64,000 bases of DNA. Origin: Pyrenochaeta sp. MPI-SDFR-AT-0127 (taxonomy: Eukaryota > Ascomycota > Dothideomycetes > Pleosporales > Cucurbitariaceae). Under the pieces are notes generated by a model, which was not told the origin of the DNA, made no database searches, and saw nothing but the letters and a program-made list of their open reading frames with translations. Numbering within the stretch: position 1 is the stretch's first letter; the number at the start of each line of letters is the position of its first letter. The stretch lies in assembly GCA_020747015.1 (NCBI GenBank), contig JAGTJM010000004.1, positions 868,001 to 932,000 of the forward strand. The letters are read 5' to 3'. A program made the position numbers and the translations under genes. Shown here one piece after another: positions 30,174 through 40,809 of the stretch.

Positions 30174-32337
30174 GAAAGTGATACAAAGTGCTGGGTTAGC
30201 CAGCTGTCCCAAGGGAAAAACAAGAGGTTACAACTCCGGGTGGGTGGATAGAGGAGAGATCCAAAGGCTGACAAGATGCTGCAGATACCTACAGAGGTCC
30301 CTACCTCCCAACTATAATCGATGCAAGCTCATGTTTAAGCCCGAGTAGCCATATCCATGATTGGAGTAAGGTGTGAAACACCAAACGCTCCTGTTACTGT
30401 GGCGTGCATGCCAACGATGCCTTCGTTCTAGAAACCAGCGTGTTACCGACGAGATCGACCATTCACCTCGCAGCCTAGGCGCAATGGGCCGTTCCAACCT
30501 CTATGACTACCTGCCAAGAAAGGCGGCTGATGGTTGTTTTCAAGACACCTGCGTGCAGCGAGGACTTCGGGAGCTGTAAGGCCGGAACACCCGTACAAGA
30601 TATTGGTATAAGCGCTGGCGTCGTGAGATGGCCAGCTTAGTATAGCCTGTTGCCGCCGCGTTATGAAAACCATATGCAAACATATGCAGGTCTATGCAGG
30701 TCTATGCAGGGTGGCATATTATTGGCTATCGGCCCCCACCGTGCGGGCAGGTTCATGATGATGGCATGGCACAGTATATAGACGGCTCGGGCCTCATAAT
30801 GCCTTGGAATAGCTGTACGTGTTGTTTATGCTAAGTGAGCGAATAAGAGACCTTGGCGTGTGCCTCAACGGTATACGTATGATAGTGTGCGGCGTGGTAG
30901 ACCTCTGTGAACAGAGAAGACTGTTGTCGTTTCGACGTTTTAAGGTGGCGTGTAGCGCTCGATCGGAGGATTACGATCAGCAGCGCTCCGCGCTTAATGA
31001 AAGTTTAAGCCCATACCCAATCAGACTTCCAGAATAAAACGGCTTTGTCCAATGGCAAGCGAGCGACAACAAAACATCGTTTCTACGCCATCGTTAATTG
31101 TGCTCGAGTGCCCATGTCAACGGCTTTGGCGCTGAACACTGCTCCATGGACTACACATGATAGCCCTTGTTCTTCTCCTCGAGCTTTTGAGACAATCCTA
31201 GAGTAACCCATTGATCACCCTTCCGTTTCCAACCTCTCACTTGCTCCAATGTCGCCCTTGGCTGACTGCCTTGATACCGCCATGGCTTGAGGCTCATCAT
31301 CTTATTTGGTAGTAAATATGTCCGACACTTGTGGTTGCAGAGGCGCAGGTCTTTTGTATGCAGCCACAGGGCGACGCTGTTCCCAAAAGGCCAACTGCAC
31401 CATGCTCGTAATATTATTGGAGCGACTGTTTGCGCTGCCGGCTTTGACGAAAACGCCACGGTTTTCCACTTCGTTCGGAGAATACCTGTACCCGTAAGTG
31501 GACAGAATGCAAAGCTCCACAACTGCAGGGAAGCTGGCTGAGAGCAATGCCATGTTCAACACTAGAGTTGCTAACAAGCCGGCCAGGCGGGCGAATGCTT
31601 TCGGTCTGACCGGCTGGCCTAAGGGGTAGCCTAATGATCTCCCTAGTCAAATGCTCTGCCTAAAGCTCGAGCCGGAGCTTCAGTCTTGTCAGGCCCTCGA
31701 AGCATTCCTTCTCCTTTCCTGCCTAGCTAGGCCCAGCACACCTTACTACGCTCTTAGTAATCTACCACATAGCCTCTTATGTATGTATCTTTATGTATAT
31801 ACAGCTGTGGCCTCTCCCTAATAGAGCGCCTTAACTACCATTTGTTCTTTTTTTACGAATACAGCTGTTCCAATAAAGCACCTCTCCTCCTGTAAGGTCT
31901 GCCTTATAACTACGCTGTACAAAGTGTAAGCAGCGCACTAACACCTTCGTACGCTATGTCTTAGCGGGACTCTTGCCAGGTGGCCTGCGTCCTCAGCCTG
32001 GGTTGACGCTTTGGCTGATGACGTCATGCGGATTGTCACTGGAGCCCACCCTGACCCAAAACCGCACAAAGAAATACCGTCAAGACACAACGCGACGGCA
32101 CATGTGGCTGATTAAATGTCACCCGTCTATTGGATCATGGTGGAGTGCTCATTCGCGGCAGAGTGTCTGGCTGGGGCTGGGCGAATCAAGGGCAGCGCAA
32201 GACGCGCCGTGTATCAACCATCCCTGTTTGATCATGCAGAATGCGGGGAAGCTCGACGTCTCCGCCAAAGCAATAAAGCCCGTGATTGTACTCGCACATC
32301 CGACCTCAACACATCTTGAATCCCCTCTCTAATCATC
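30174..32337. other. Long gene-poor spacer
   Basis: About 2.2 kb with no supportable gene. Short frames around 31150-31580 on the minus strand were considered and not called. The 31740-31930 part is pyrimidine-rich with TATATAC stretches and low coding potential; it could be an old element remnant, but I see no inverted or direct terminal repeats. Confidence 0.4.
30671..30710. repeat. Short tandem 10-mer repeat
   Basis: Four adjacent 10-mers, catatgcaaa, catatgcagg, tctatgcagg and tctatgcagg. The last two are identical and the others differ by two to three bases. It lies in intergenic DNA about 500 bp upstream of the DUF3176 gene start. Confidence 0.85.
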
Positions 32338-33511
32338 ATGGCGTCTGGCTGGTTCAGAACGTCGAAGAGCGAGCCTGCGAGGCCTCCAGATGTTCGCGTA
32401 CAAGTCGCAGATAATAAGCCTCACGACTTCTACCTACCTAGCTCCTCACCAGCTTCAAGCTCAGCCAATTCAACCACTTATATCGATAGAACACACTCGA
32501 AGACACATGTCCACAACGTCTCATTGTTTGATGTTGGCATCTTAAAGGACACGCTTGTTCCATCTTTGACCCTTCACTCTGGCCTGGCTGTCATCGCCTA
32601 TGCAGCTGCACGATATACCCAGCGTGTTGAAGCTAAGGACTGGCTCTGGCCCAGCGGCCAAGTTGTCAATGCCTGGTGGTCAGCCATCGGGCGACGTCTT
32701 GCTGCCGGGTTTACTGTCTCTCAAGCTTTCCACCGCCTGTCATGGCATGAGCGCGTTATGCTTACTGGTGTGACACTTTGGGGAGGACGTCTTTTTTACC
32801 GTGTTGCTCGTCGATCGATCCAGCGCGGCGAGGATGATCCCCGTTACGAGGAGGTCAAGAAAGAGGAAGGCTTCTGGAATTCTGCGCTCTTCAAAGTTTT
32901 CATTCCAGAGGCTTTCTTCCAAATGCTCATCAGTTTGCCGTTCACAGCTCCGTTCAGGCATGAAGGCGCTGTTATGATGGGCTATCACCCAATTATCCAA
33001 ATGTTTGCCGTCGGCCTATTCTCGACTGGCCTTGCTCTCGAAACCCTAGCGGACTACCAACTCGATCAATACAAGGCTGAGGGCGGCCGTGGAATTCTCC
33101 GTGAGGGAGTATGGAGCATTGTCCGCAACCCTAAGTACGCACTCTGGTTTTGTTTTTTCCTGGTTGTATGGGCTAACATAGCATAGTTATCTGGGCGATG
33201 CCTTGGTGCACATCTCCTTCATTGTCATGCTCTACGGCTCAGACATGCTTGCACCTGTTGAGTTGCTGGGACCTATTGCCAACTACGGTTTCTTGCGATT
33301 CTTTGGCGGCGATGCTGAGAAGGCGAAGCACCAAACCCGCCGATATTCCGCGTCTCATCCTGAGAAGTTTGCCGAATTGGAACGATTCCGTGCGGATAAG
33401 AATGCATTTTGGCCGAGCGTAGATGAGCTTAATAATAAATGGCTGTGGACTGTGTTGGGCATTGGAGGATTAGGTGTCGCTATTGAACAGACGCTGAGGA
33501 CGTTGCACTAG
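32338..33511 (+). CDS. DUF1295 / steroid 5-alpha-reductase-like membrane protein
   Basis: Two exons, 32338-33134 and 33187-33511, with a 52-bp intron (GTACGC...CATAG, GCTAAC branch site), encode 373 aa. Splicing creates the family motif RNPNYLGD, close to the P-N-Y-x-G-[DE] signature of DUF1295 and steroid reductase-like proteins that bind NADPH. Several hydrophobic segments are visible (SLTLHSGLAVIAYAAARY, FFQMLISLPFTAPF, IIQMFAVGLFSTGLALETLA, LVHISFIVMLYG). An LADYQLDQYKAEGGRGILREG segment precedes the motif. The C-terminal soluble part has RYSASHPEKFAELERFRADK and a final membrane segment. It is probably an ER membrane reductase. The substrate is unknown, and a steroid substrate is not implied. 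Confidence 0.9.
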
Positions 33512-35436
33512 AGCTAGTCTGAAGATAGTCTCAAGATTGCGATGATTTCTACTTTTTAATTAACCTGGTTTCGCGTTCGCGGCGCCTGGTCTCTCTGCTA
33601 CTTCTCAATAGGAAATAAACACCTCGGCTTTTAGCCTTATGCATCTGCTTCAAGATTGTGACTGGGCTCAGTGCACTAACGCAACTGAAGCCTAAAGCTT
33701 CAGCTGCCGCAAAACGGTACTGAATTCCTCCAGAAGCCATCAGCAGACGTGCCACATTTCAATGATTGTTAAAACCTCCCTAGAGAACTATAAGGACCCA
33801 AAGGCATTGTTGGAGTGGAAAGTTGCAGTTAATTCGAATGTCAGTTTCTAACATGGCCAGCTCTGCCAGAAGTGCTGGCTAGGAGTCGAAAGTTCAAACA
33901 CCCTTCATAGAGCAGTGCATGAATCGAATACTAATGGCTACAGTCTCTCGAGGGGGACTACCACTTATCACAAGTGTGCCGATGAATTGTTGCAATCAAC
34001 TCTTATCGATTGCCATCTACTTGCCCAAATCTGTTCAGCTCATACCATTGGAATTTTGGGAGGAAATGATAAGATTGGTCAAGTTTTGGTTCCATTGTGT
34101 TGCAATGCGTCACCTGGTGTGTTCTCGTCGCTTGGTTCGTGGGTTTGGACTTCAGTTACGGTATTAAGAGTTATTTGAGGTTTGAATACAATAGCGTAAC
34201 GATCCCTTTGCCTTGCTAATGTCCTTGCTGTTGCCATGCCTCGTCCTCTCTGTCGCAGACCACTATTGAAACTTCGTGGCTATACCATAATAGCCTTTTG
34301 ACTCCTATGACTACGCCTTGCGCATAGACATAGTCCGCGGCAATATGCAGGGTTAAAGTAAGCTAGGTATTTTTGGGAGGTCTCTTGACCATCGTACACA
34401 GCTTAAACTAGTAGGTAGTCCTGACGAAATCTCCGCAAGATTTGATCTTAGTACAGGTTTGAGGGGTTAGTGAATAAATACTGTGGAGGAAACTGAAATC
34501 TTGTAGGTTAGCTCCTTGTTTAGCGACCCAATAATTATTGAAAATGACTCGCCCTTGATGTATAGCGGTCGATGGGGTAACAATCATTGGTAACCGGATC
34601 TGTCTGTGGTGCTAGCCCTTATGACTCCTTCAGATTAGTTTTTGACCTTCCATTCCACTTGGATGAGACTGCTCGCTGGATGCACTAATTGCCGGCTCGC
34701 TAAAGTAGTTGATAGATTGGAAGCCGTGAATTGCGTGAATCGCGCTATGTTGAATAGCACCGGAAGGATCACAATGACGCCCACACCTGGAATAAATTCT
34801 GAGGCGATTTGAGTAAACTCGATCTTGTCTGACCAAATGCACTCTGATATGCTGTTGCGCACACACTCTAGAATAAAAAGTCGTACCAATCTTAAATGAT
34901 TGCTATCGTGTGTCGGATTTGGGGAAGATACTAAATGAAGACGGCTTTGAAAGACTACGGGCGCATAAGACACAAATGAGAAAGCTAGAGCAGATATCGA
35001 GGAATTGTATCAATGGACTTAACTGAAGAGACGGGAGAGGTTTTTTGGTATCCATGATGAGTTTGATGGTGGCTAACGCTGAAGAGAAAAGTGCGACCTG
35101 CATAACATTCGGGTTCCAGGATTTCTAGAAACTACATAGGCGCCCTATCATAGAATGAAGTGTCTGTAGGTGTAAAAGCACTGATACGGAGATCTTGCCG
35201 AAAGTGGAGAGATCTTGTCAAATACCTTCATGTGATGCTGCTTAGACGTACTCATGTGCGATTTCTAGTAAACGACTATTAAACAACCCAATCCAAGAAA
35301 AAAGCTACGATAAATCCGTATTGTTTTCACGCAAACGGCCACGAAATTTTGAAGACTTGAAATGATCCAAACTACACTCCAAGCAATCCTCAGTCTTCCT
35401 GTACCGAATTCAATCATCATGAAGGAAGTTAGCGTT
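33512..35436. other. Long gene-poor spacer
   Basis: About 1.9 kb of AT-rich DNA. Two adjacent minus-strand frames (34635-34973 and 34903-35103) contain hydrophobic stretches but no recognisable family or convincing splice link. No RNA gene or mobile element is seen. Confidence 0.4.
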
Positions 35437-36408
35437 CTAGAAACCGCGTTCCCGCCGTGTGACCCTTCGCGCGGCCACCAATCCCAAATCGTCGCAGCCT
35501 TTTGGCACTCGTTCAAACAGCACATCTGCCCCATATTGATTCCAAGTCTCGGTCGTAAAGGTTCGAATCGCAACGCGACGCCGCAACCTCGCGCGCAGAA
35601 CACCCTTGATCTGATCAGACAGCTCAGCAGCCTCGTCAATTGGTCGTTTGAGCTTGAAATGTATGCGTTCGAAAGGATCCAACTGACAAATTCCCCCGGG
35701 AATCAAGAATTTGGCTTCCACGTGCCGCCAACGAGAGCTGTAAACGACGTGCAAAAAGAGGTGTTTTAGATTTGTCAGAGAGCAAAGAGACTGTAGAACT
35801 ACCGGCCATGGATCGGTAATGGGCAAGCCGCAGGTCGATAGGTAAGAATGCAACGCCTTACGTTGGTCCATATAGAAGTAGTCGACTTCCAAGAACAAAT
35901 CCAAGCGTTCCAGGTTCATGCAACTGGCAAGTAAATTCCAGAACCTCATGGCTTGCTCGTGATTTGGCCGGTGTAACTTGCTATCCCCGCTCACCGTGAG
36001 CCTTACATTGCGTAGGCTTCGACGGCCGGTTTCTCCAATATCCTCAAGAAAGTTTATGTAAACTTGGACATAGTCTGGATCGGTGGACCAGTTCTGTTTG
36101 GTCTTGATCTCAAAACAATTGTTGGCGAAGAAGTAAGAACGGGCTTCCTGTCTGATATAGTGATCTAGACTACTGAGCATCTCAAGTGCTTGAAGTGGGG
36201 TGCGAGCACCCGCTAGATTGGAGCTAGGAACCTGAAACCGGTGGGTAGTGGCTTGATATATGAGTATGAGAGGGCGTTGCCATCTAAGCGTTTGTGCATA
36301 GACATTGTTGCGTAGTTCGGCAGGGAGAGAAGAGAAGCAGAGGTTGCTAGGGGTAACTCGTGAAGAGCCCTCATCGGAAGACGTAAGATTATTCTGAAGA
36401 GAAGTCAT
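35437..36408 (-). CDS. F-box-like/2EXR-type fungal hypothetical protein
   Basis: A single exon of 323 aa. The N-terminal SLPAELRNNVYAQTLRW motif (about residues 27-43) is the degenerate F-box-like start common to a very large family of fungal proteins that also carry a 2EXR-like region. It is followed by QALEMLSSLDHYIRQEARSY and FFANNCFEIKT, where such families usually have ALLRTCRQIRAEAxxxFY and FYSxNxFxF. The rest includes LRNVRLTVSGDS and MNLERLDLFLEVD, weakly leucine-rich. There is no signal peptide. Such proteins are often linked to ubiquitin ligases by analogy, but no function is known. Confidence 0.75.
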   Translation of the reverse strand: MTSLQNNLTSSDEGSSRVTPSNLCFSSLPAELRNNVYAQTLRWQRPLILIYQATTHRFQVPSSNLAGARTPLQALEMLSSLDHYIRQEARSYFFANNCFEIKTKQNWSTDPDYVQVYINFLEDIGETGRRSLRNVRLTVSGDSKLHRPNHEQAMRFWNLLASCMNLERLDLFLEVDYFYMDQRKALHSYLSTCGLPITDPWPVVLQSLCSLTNLKHLFLHVVYSSRWRHVEAKFLIPGGICQLDPFERIHFKLKRPIDEAAELSDQIKGVLRARLRRRVAIRTFTTETWNQYGADVLFERVPKGCDDLGLVAARRVTRRERGF

Positions 36409-38247
36409 CGTGCAAAGGTTGAACGCGAAGAGTTACATATATTGATATAGCGATGGTGTTGATGCCAGATTTAATCTCAGTGTAGTGAAGGTGATGCTGA
36501 ACAGCAACGCGACTTGTTTGGGTACAAGGTTGTTTACGCGCATACAGCCTTGCGCGTCCGGATTGTTACCAACATGCCCCACTACGAGGCGAAAACCAAT
36601 CCGTAACGAGAAAACCAACAAGTACCTAGATTTCAAAGCGATGAAACCCCTTACTACACCTAGATGTTCGTACAGAGTTGCTTGTATTACGCGCAGAGGG
36701 TTGTTCTCTGCCGCCCAACCGCTTCCTATAGGGGACTATAAATTTACCATGTTACCGCCTTCGCGCCTCATTTGCAGAGGGCCTTATTCACGACCAAGCA
36801 AAACTCCTCTTCCACAGATCCACTACTAAGCCTATATGACTCATAACAATCATGCTATAGTAGTATCTGACCCTCTAGCCATACAAATAAGATGATGTTA
36901 TGATGACACTACCAGCAACTATACTGAATCCACACCTACGAAGCGGCCTGGTTACAAAGGTATCCCAAAGATGTTTCATCTTTAGCGCCAGCCGCACTCC
37001 ACCAACATTCTGGCCCGTAATGGCTGCGTCGCCTCCTGAGTCATGGCTTTGTGCTTATCATCTCACTGCCTAGTGCCGGCGCCTATATAGCACTTCACAA
37101 AGCGACGCCTCTGGAACAAGGGGGTTTCCATTTGAACATATTCCGAAGACCTGATTCTAGCCTCGACCCACCCTTCATCTCTAATGGCTTTCAAACTCTA
37201 ACCCGGGGCTGAGTATATCACCCACAAGGTAAGCCAGTATAGCCCCGATTCGAAGGCTTGACCAACTGCTGCATCAGAACCCCGAACACGATCATGTTCA
37301 GACCCTACACGACTACGACACCTGTGAGCCGTGCGACGTGCAGAATTTAATGAGGTGGGACAACACTGCTACCACTGTCCGCCATGTTCGAGCACAGGAG
37401 CAATGGGAAGCCGGCCGTGTCCTTCCTCGCCCGACAGAAGCATCTATCGGTCATATATAGTCCGCAGGCGCAAGGGCGGGGATACTGACGATGCTTTAAC
37501 CGGTGACGATTGCGACAAGGTGGATGAAGGGAATGAAGACGCAGAAGAGTGGTATTCATGCATGGAACCGCCTCAATCACCTGACTTTTATCCCCCTGAC
37601 TCTACTCTTCCGTTGAATAACGAGAGACGTCGCTGCTGATCAGGCCGAATCGAAGAAACCGCCATGAGAGATACTACCGAAACAGTAGCATGTTCACGTT
37701 GCTAGAGAATTAACGGTTTGCTATCAGTTCACTCCACAAAGCGGTCACTGCCACAACTGTTGATTTATGACGAGGTCTCGCAAAGATACTATCGTGCTAA
37801 ACGCGAAAAAGGCCGAAGAATAGTAGCACGCTTGCTATAGCTTCATAGCGTCGCGTGGGAGAGACTCACGATGTCCAAATAGTAAAGTTTTCTCGCTACA
37901 TAGCGGGAGACATTATTCAAGTTTGGCACTGTTAATCTTTGTGGTCTGTAATCTTGCCTCTGATTGTTCACTTCTAAGAATCTCTCCTCTAGGCTATGCA
38001 AATCGAGAACAATTACGTGAAGGATATCACGATAAGATTCAAGTAGAAAAATTAATAGGACTGAAGATAATCACAACAATAACAGACGCGTTACAGACCA
38101 GCAATATTCGTCATGGATGGTGCCCAACCCCGCACCAACCAAAAGAAGTATTCGCTTGTTTCAACACGTGACCCACTCTTCACATGTCCCACACCAGGAT
38201 ATCGCAAAAAAATATCCTGGGGTGCCCGCCAAAGGCGGACGAATGCT
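36409..38247. other. Long gene-poor spacer
   Basis: About 1.8 kb. A 102-codon plus-strand frame at 37331-37639 begins with GTG and has no recognisable domain, so it is not called. The right end includes the downstream region of the tRNA gene with its T-run and hairpins. Confidence 0.4.
38194..38220 (-). terminator. T-run and hairpin downstream of the tRNA-Leu gene
   Basis: On the minus strand, about 37 nt after the tRNA 3' end, there is a run of seven T (complement of 38205-38211), a normal Pol III stop. It sits in the loop of a perfect 9-bp inverted repeat, ccaggatat (38194-38202) and atatcctgg (38212-38220). A second short palindrome, ccgccaaaggcgg, lies just upstream near 38227-38239. Confidence 0.55.
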
Positions 38248-38370
38248 GATGAGAGTGGGACTCGAACCCACGCCACTTTCGTGACCAGGAAGCTACTACG
38301 GAGAGAATCCGTGTTGCGTTGCTAAGGGGAGACCTTAACCTGGCGCCATAACCAACTCGGCCATCTCACC
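38248..38370 (-). tRNA. tRNA-Leu (AAG) with intron
   Basis: The minus strand reads GGTGAGATGGCCGAGTTGGT at the 5' end. The acceptor stem pairs GGTGAGA with TCTCATC, and the discriminator is A. The anticodon stem CCAGG/CCTGG closes a loop TTAAGGT with anticodon AAG. A 42-nt intron (38291-38332) sits after the base 3' to the anticodon, the usual eukaryotic place. A long variable arm (about TCACGAAAGTGGC) marks a type II tRNA, and the T arm GTGGG-TTCGAGT-CCCAC completes the molecule. A box and B box are both intact. With discriminator A and the AAG anticodon it is leucine, not serine. Confidence 0.93.
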
Positions 38371-38743
38371 TCAAGGTGTTTGATAGCGGATTTTGGCGGT
38401 CAGATGAATATATTATCAACTAACTGGTGAGAATGACCATTGGTGGTGGCAGCGAGGGGCACGAGAGCTTTTTTCGCAAACTCCGGCAATGACCGGCATA
38501 ACGGGCAACACTAATGAAAGGACCCAGCTTAGTCTGAGGGATCATGTCCGAGGTGAGTAATAAGCAAAAAGAAAACACCCCCATCCATAGATCTAGATAG
38601 TTCGCTTGACGACCGAAGCAGTGAACGAACATTGTAAAATATATCACTGCGTCAACATCATGGAATGTATCATTGAAACCTGGAGCAGTTTAGGACCGGC
38701 TCAAGATTTATAATGGTTGATCTGGGTTGTCATATTTCGTCAA
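38371..38743. other. Intergenic, no gene seen
   Basis: About 370 bp between the tRNA gene and the 3' end of the FMN dehydrogenase gene. No coding signal. Confidence 0.5.
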
Positions 38744-40343
38744 CTACAGCCGGCTTTTCAGACCCAGTTGCTCTGGGCGCCACATCTCGTTCAATAACCG
38801 GCCCGCGTTAACCATCTCCGGTCTGCACTGATCCAGCGATGTAATACCGAGTAGACGCATGCCTGTTTGGAGCTCTTCCGCAAGCACTGGCGTGGATTAG
38901 TTTACTACGCTGTTGAATTCCATGTACGAGAAACTTACCATCAACACATCGTTCGATGCCCTTAGTTCCGTACGCCCCAAGCGCATACAGGAATGGCCTG
39001 CCAACACCCACTGCCGTAGCACCGAGACACAGTGCCTTTAGCACATCATTTCCGTCTCTCAATCCACCGTCGAGGAATATCTCCAACTTGCCCAGAACCT
39101 CTGGGCAGTATGTACGGATTTCAAGCAGTGTCATCAACGCGCTTGGTGCGGTGTGCAATTGCCGTCCACCATGATTGCTCAGTAGAATGCCATCGCACCC
39201 AAAATCCATTGCCAACTTTGCATCTTCCGCGCACTGGATACCCTTCAGCACAATCGGTCCCGCCCACTCCTTCCGTATCCACTCTAAATCTTCCCAAGTC
39301 GTATATGGGCTCAACTGGCCCTGCACGACCCGTCCTCCCATCGCTGGTGCGAAAGCATTATCGCTGCCAGCCTCCCACTCGGACGAACTTTCTTCCTCGA
39401 TACCAACAGCCAAAGCTTCTTCCGCTTGCAGATACCGGTCTGCTGTTCGTTTCCCAAGGATTGGCGTATCCACTGTGATCCAAAGACCCTTGTATCCGCA
39501 CCTTTTCACAATTCTCATAAGCTCGATAGCCTTCTTTCGATCAACAGGCATATAGTACTGATAGAACATTACCGTTGGGCTCCCATTCTTCAATCTCTCC
39601 TGCTCTTCAACGAAACTCTGCATGATCTGTTCAGTACTCTTTGTACTCGCAGTACTGACGACCACGTGTGCACCTTTGCGCACCGCTCCTTTGATCATCT
39701 CTGGCTCTGCGCCTGCGTGAATAGCACCCATTGTTCCCATTGGTGAGATATAGAATGGGTATGGCGAGCTGTGCCCGAAAATCTTGCGGCGCGTGTCCAC
39801 ATCTCCTACATTGCGCATTACACGGGGCGGAAATTGATGCGACCCCAGTCATCTAGGTTGCCTTTGAGAGACAGCCCGGTGTTGGCGGATGTAGAAGCGT
39901 AGATGTATGACTTGTGAGGCAAGACAACTTTTGCTGCCTTTTCAAAGTCCGTCGTTGATACGCAGAGGCTGACATGAGGGACTTCCTGAGCCCCATCTGT
40001 TTCCGAGGCCGTCTTTGCGACTTCTTTCTTGGGTTCGCGCAGTTCCCCAAAAGTGTTTGGGTCAATTGGCCCAAGTAAGGCATTGGGCGGTAGATAGTCG
40101 TTCAAGTAATCCAAAGGATGGTACTTCTTGAATTCCTCGGTCGCATCCTAATTGTACGTTAGTACACGCTTCACAAATATCAGTTCTTGCACTTACTGTA
40201 CCAGCATTCCTCAATATGATCGGTGCACCACCCGGATGCTCAGATACAAAGCTGGTAACATCGTACACATTTGAGTCTAGCACTATCCAGCAAGACTTTT
40301 TGTTATTATGTTTCGCTACCTCGGCTCCATTAATATGACCCAT
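38744..40343 (-). pseudogene. FMN-dependent alpha-hydroxy acid dehydrogenase with cytochrome b5 domain (frameshifted)
   Basis: Exons 40197-40343, 38939-40147 and 38744-38886, introns 49 and 52 bp. Residues about 1-75 are a cytochrome b5 domain with heme ligands in SEHPGG and FKKYHP. The main part is a TIM-barrel flavoprotein of the flavocytochrome b2 / (S)-2-hydroxy-acid oxidase type: PFYISPMGTMGAIH, YQYYMPVDRK, WITVDTPILGKRTADR, LLSNHGGRQLHT (catalytic His, substrate Arg) and IFLDGGLRDGNDVLKAL (FMN phosphate). It would oxidise L-lactate or a similar acid. The reading frame breaks in a CCCC run (plus-strand 39824-39827). Before it the frame reads NFRPV and stops; after it, VMRNVGDVDTRRK continues one frame over. 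One extra base would give about 499 aa, the family's length. No other lesion is seen, so this may be a sequence error or a very young pseudogene. Confidence 0.85.
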
Positions 40344-40809
40344 CTTCACGATATCCCTGTGATGCGATGGAGATCTATGGGGATGGAAGGCTCGGCCAAC
40401 CGTTGACGAGATATTTGAGGGGAGGCGTCATTTTAGTTAGCCGATAGCTCGGAATAGCACCCCATGTTCCGGCGAGAATGCCGGCAGATCGCACGGGTAA
40501 GCTGCGACCGAAACCAAAACTTACCTTCGATACGAAATTGATAATCTGTTTAAAAATTCAGATTTGTTCTTGACAGAGTTCTTAGAAGAGGGAGTGACAG
40601 AAGATCAAAAGCTCTTAACGTCGTATTTCTTTGGCAAAGACGGGGTGTATTGATTTTGAATGTACCATGAACTGCGAACATCGGGGAGGACCATATCGGA
40701 GCATGTTTCGCATCCCGCATTCCGCATCCTGCATCCTTCATTCATATCCAGCCATTTCGATTTTGCGTTCTCGCAATGCTTCTCTCCTTCAACCCCCTAG
40801 TTCACATTA
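40344..40809. other. Intergenic, no gene seen
   Basis: About 470 bp holding the FMN dehydrogenase promoter and the 3' side of the rhodopsin-like gene. A small repeated tract (gcatcccgcattccgcatcc near 40710-40735) is present. Confidence 0.45.

Noticed and set aside
31151..31577. Overlapping minus-strand frames, one with a signal-like N-terminus
   Set aside because: The signal-like frame is short and ends without a domain, and no splice to the other frame restores anything recognisable.
34635..35103. Two adjacent minus-strand frames with hydrophobic stretches
   Set aside because: No recognisable family and no convincing donor/acceptor pair linking them; kept as unannotated.
37331..37639. 102-codon plus-strand frame
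   Set aside because: Begins with GTG and has no domain, signal peptide or splice support.
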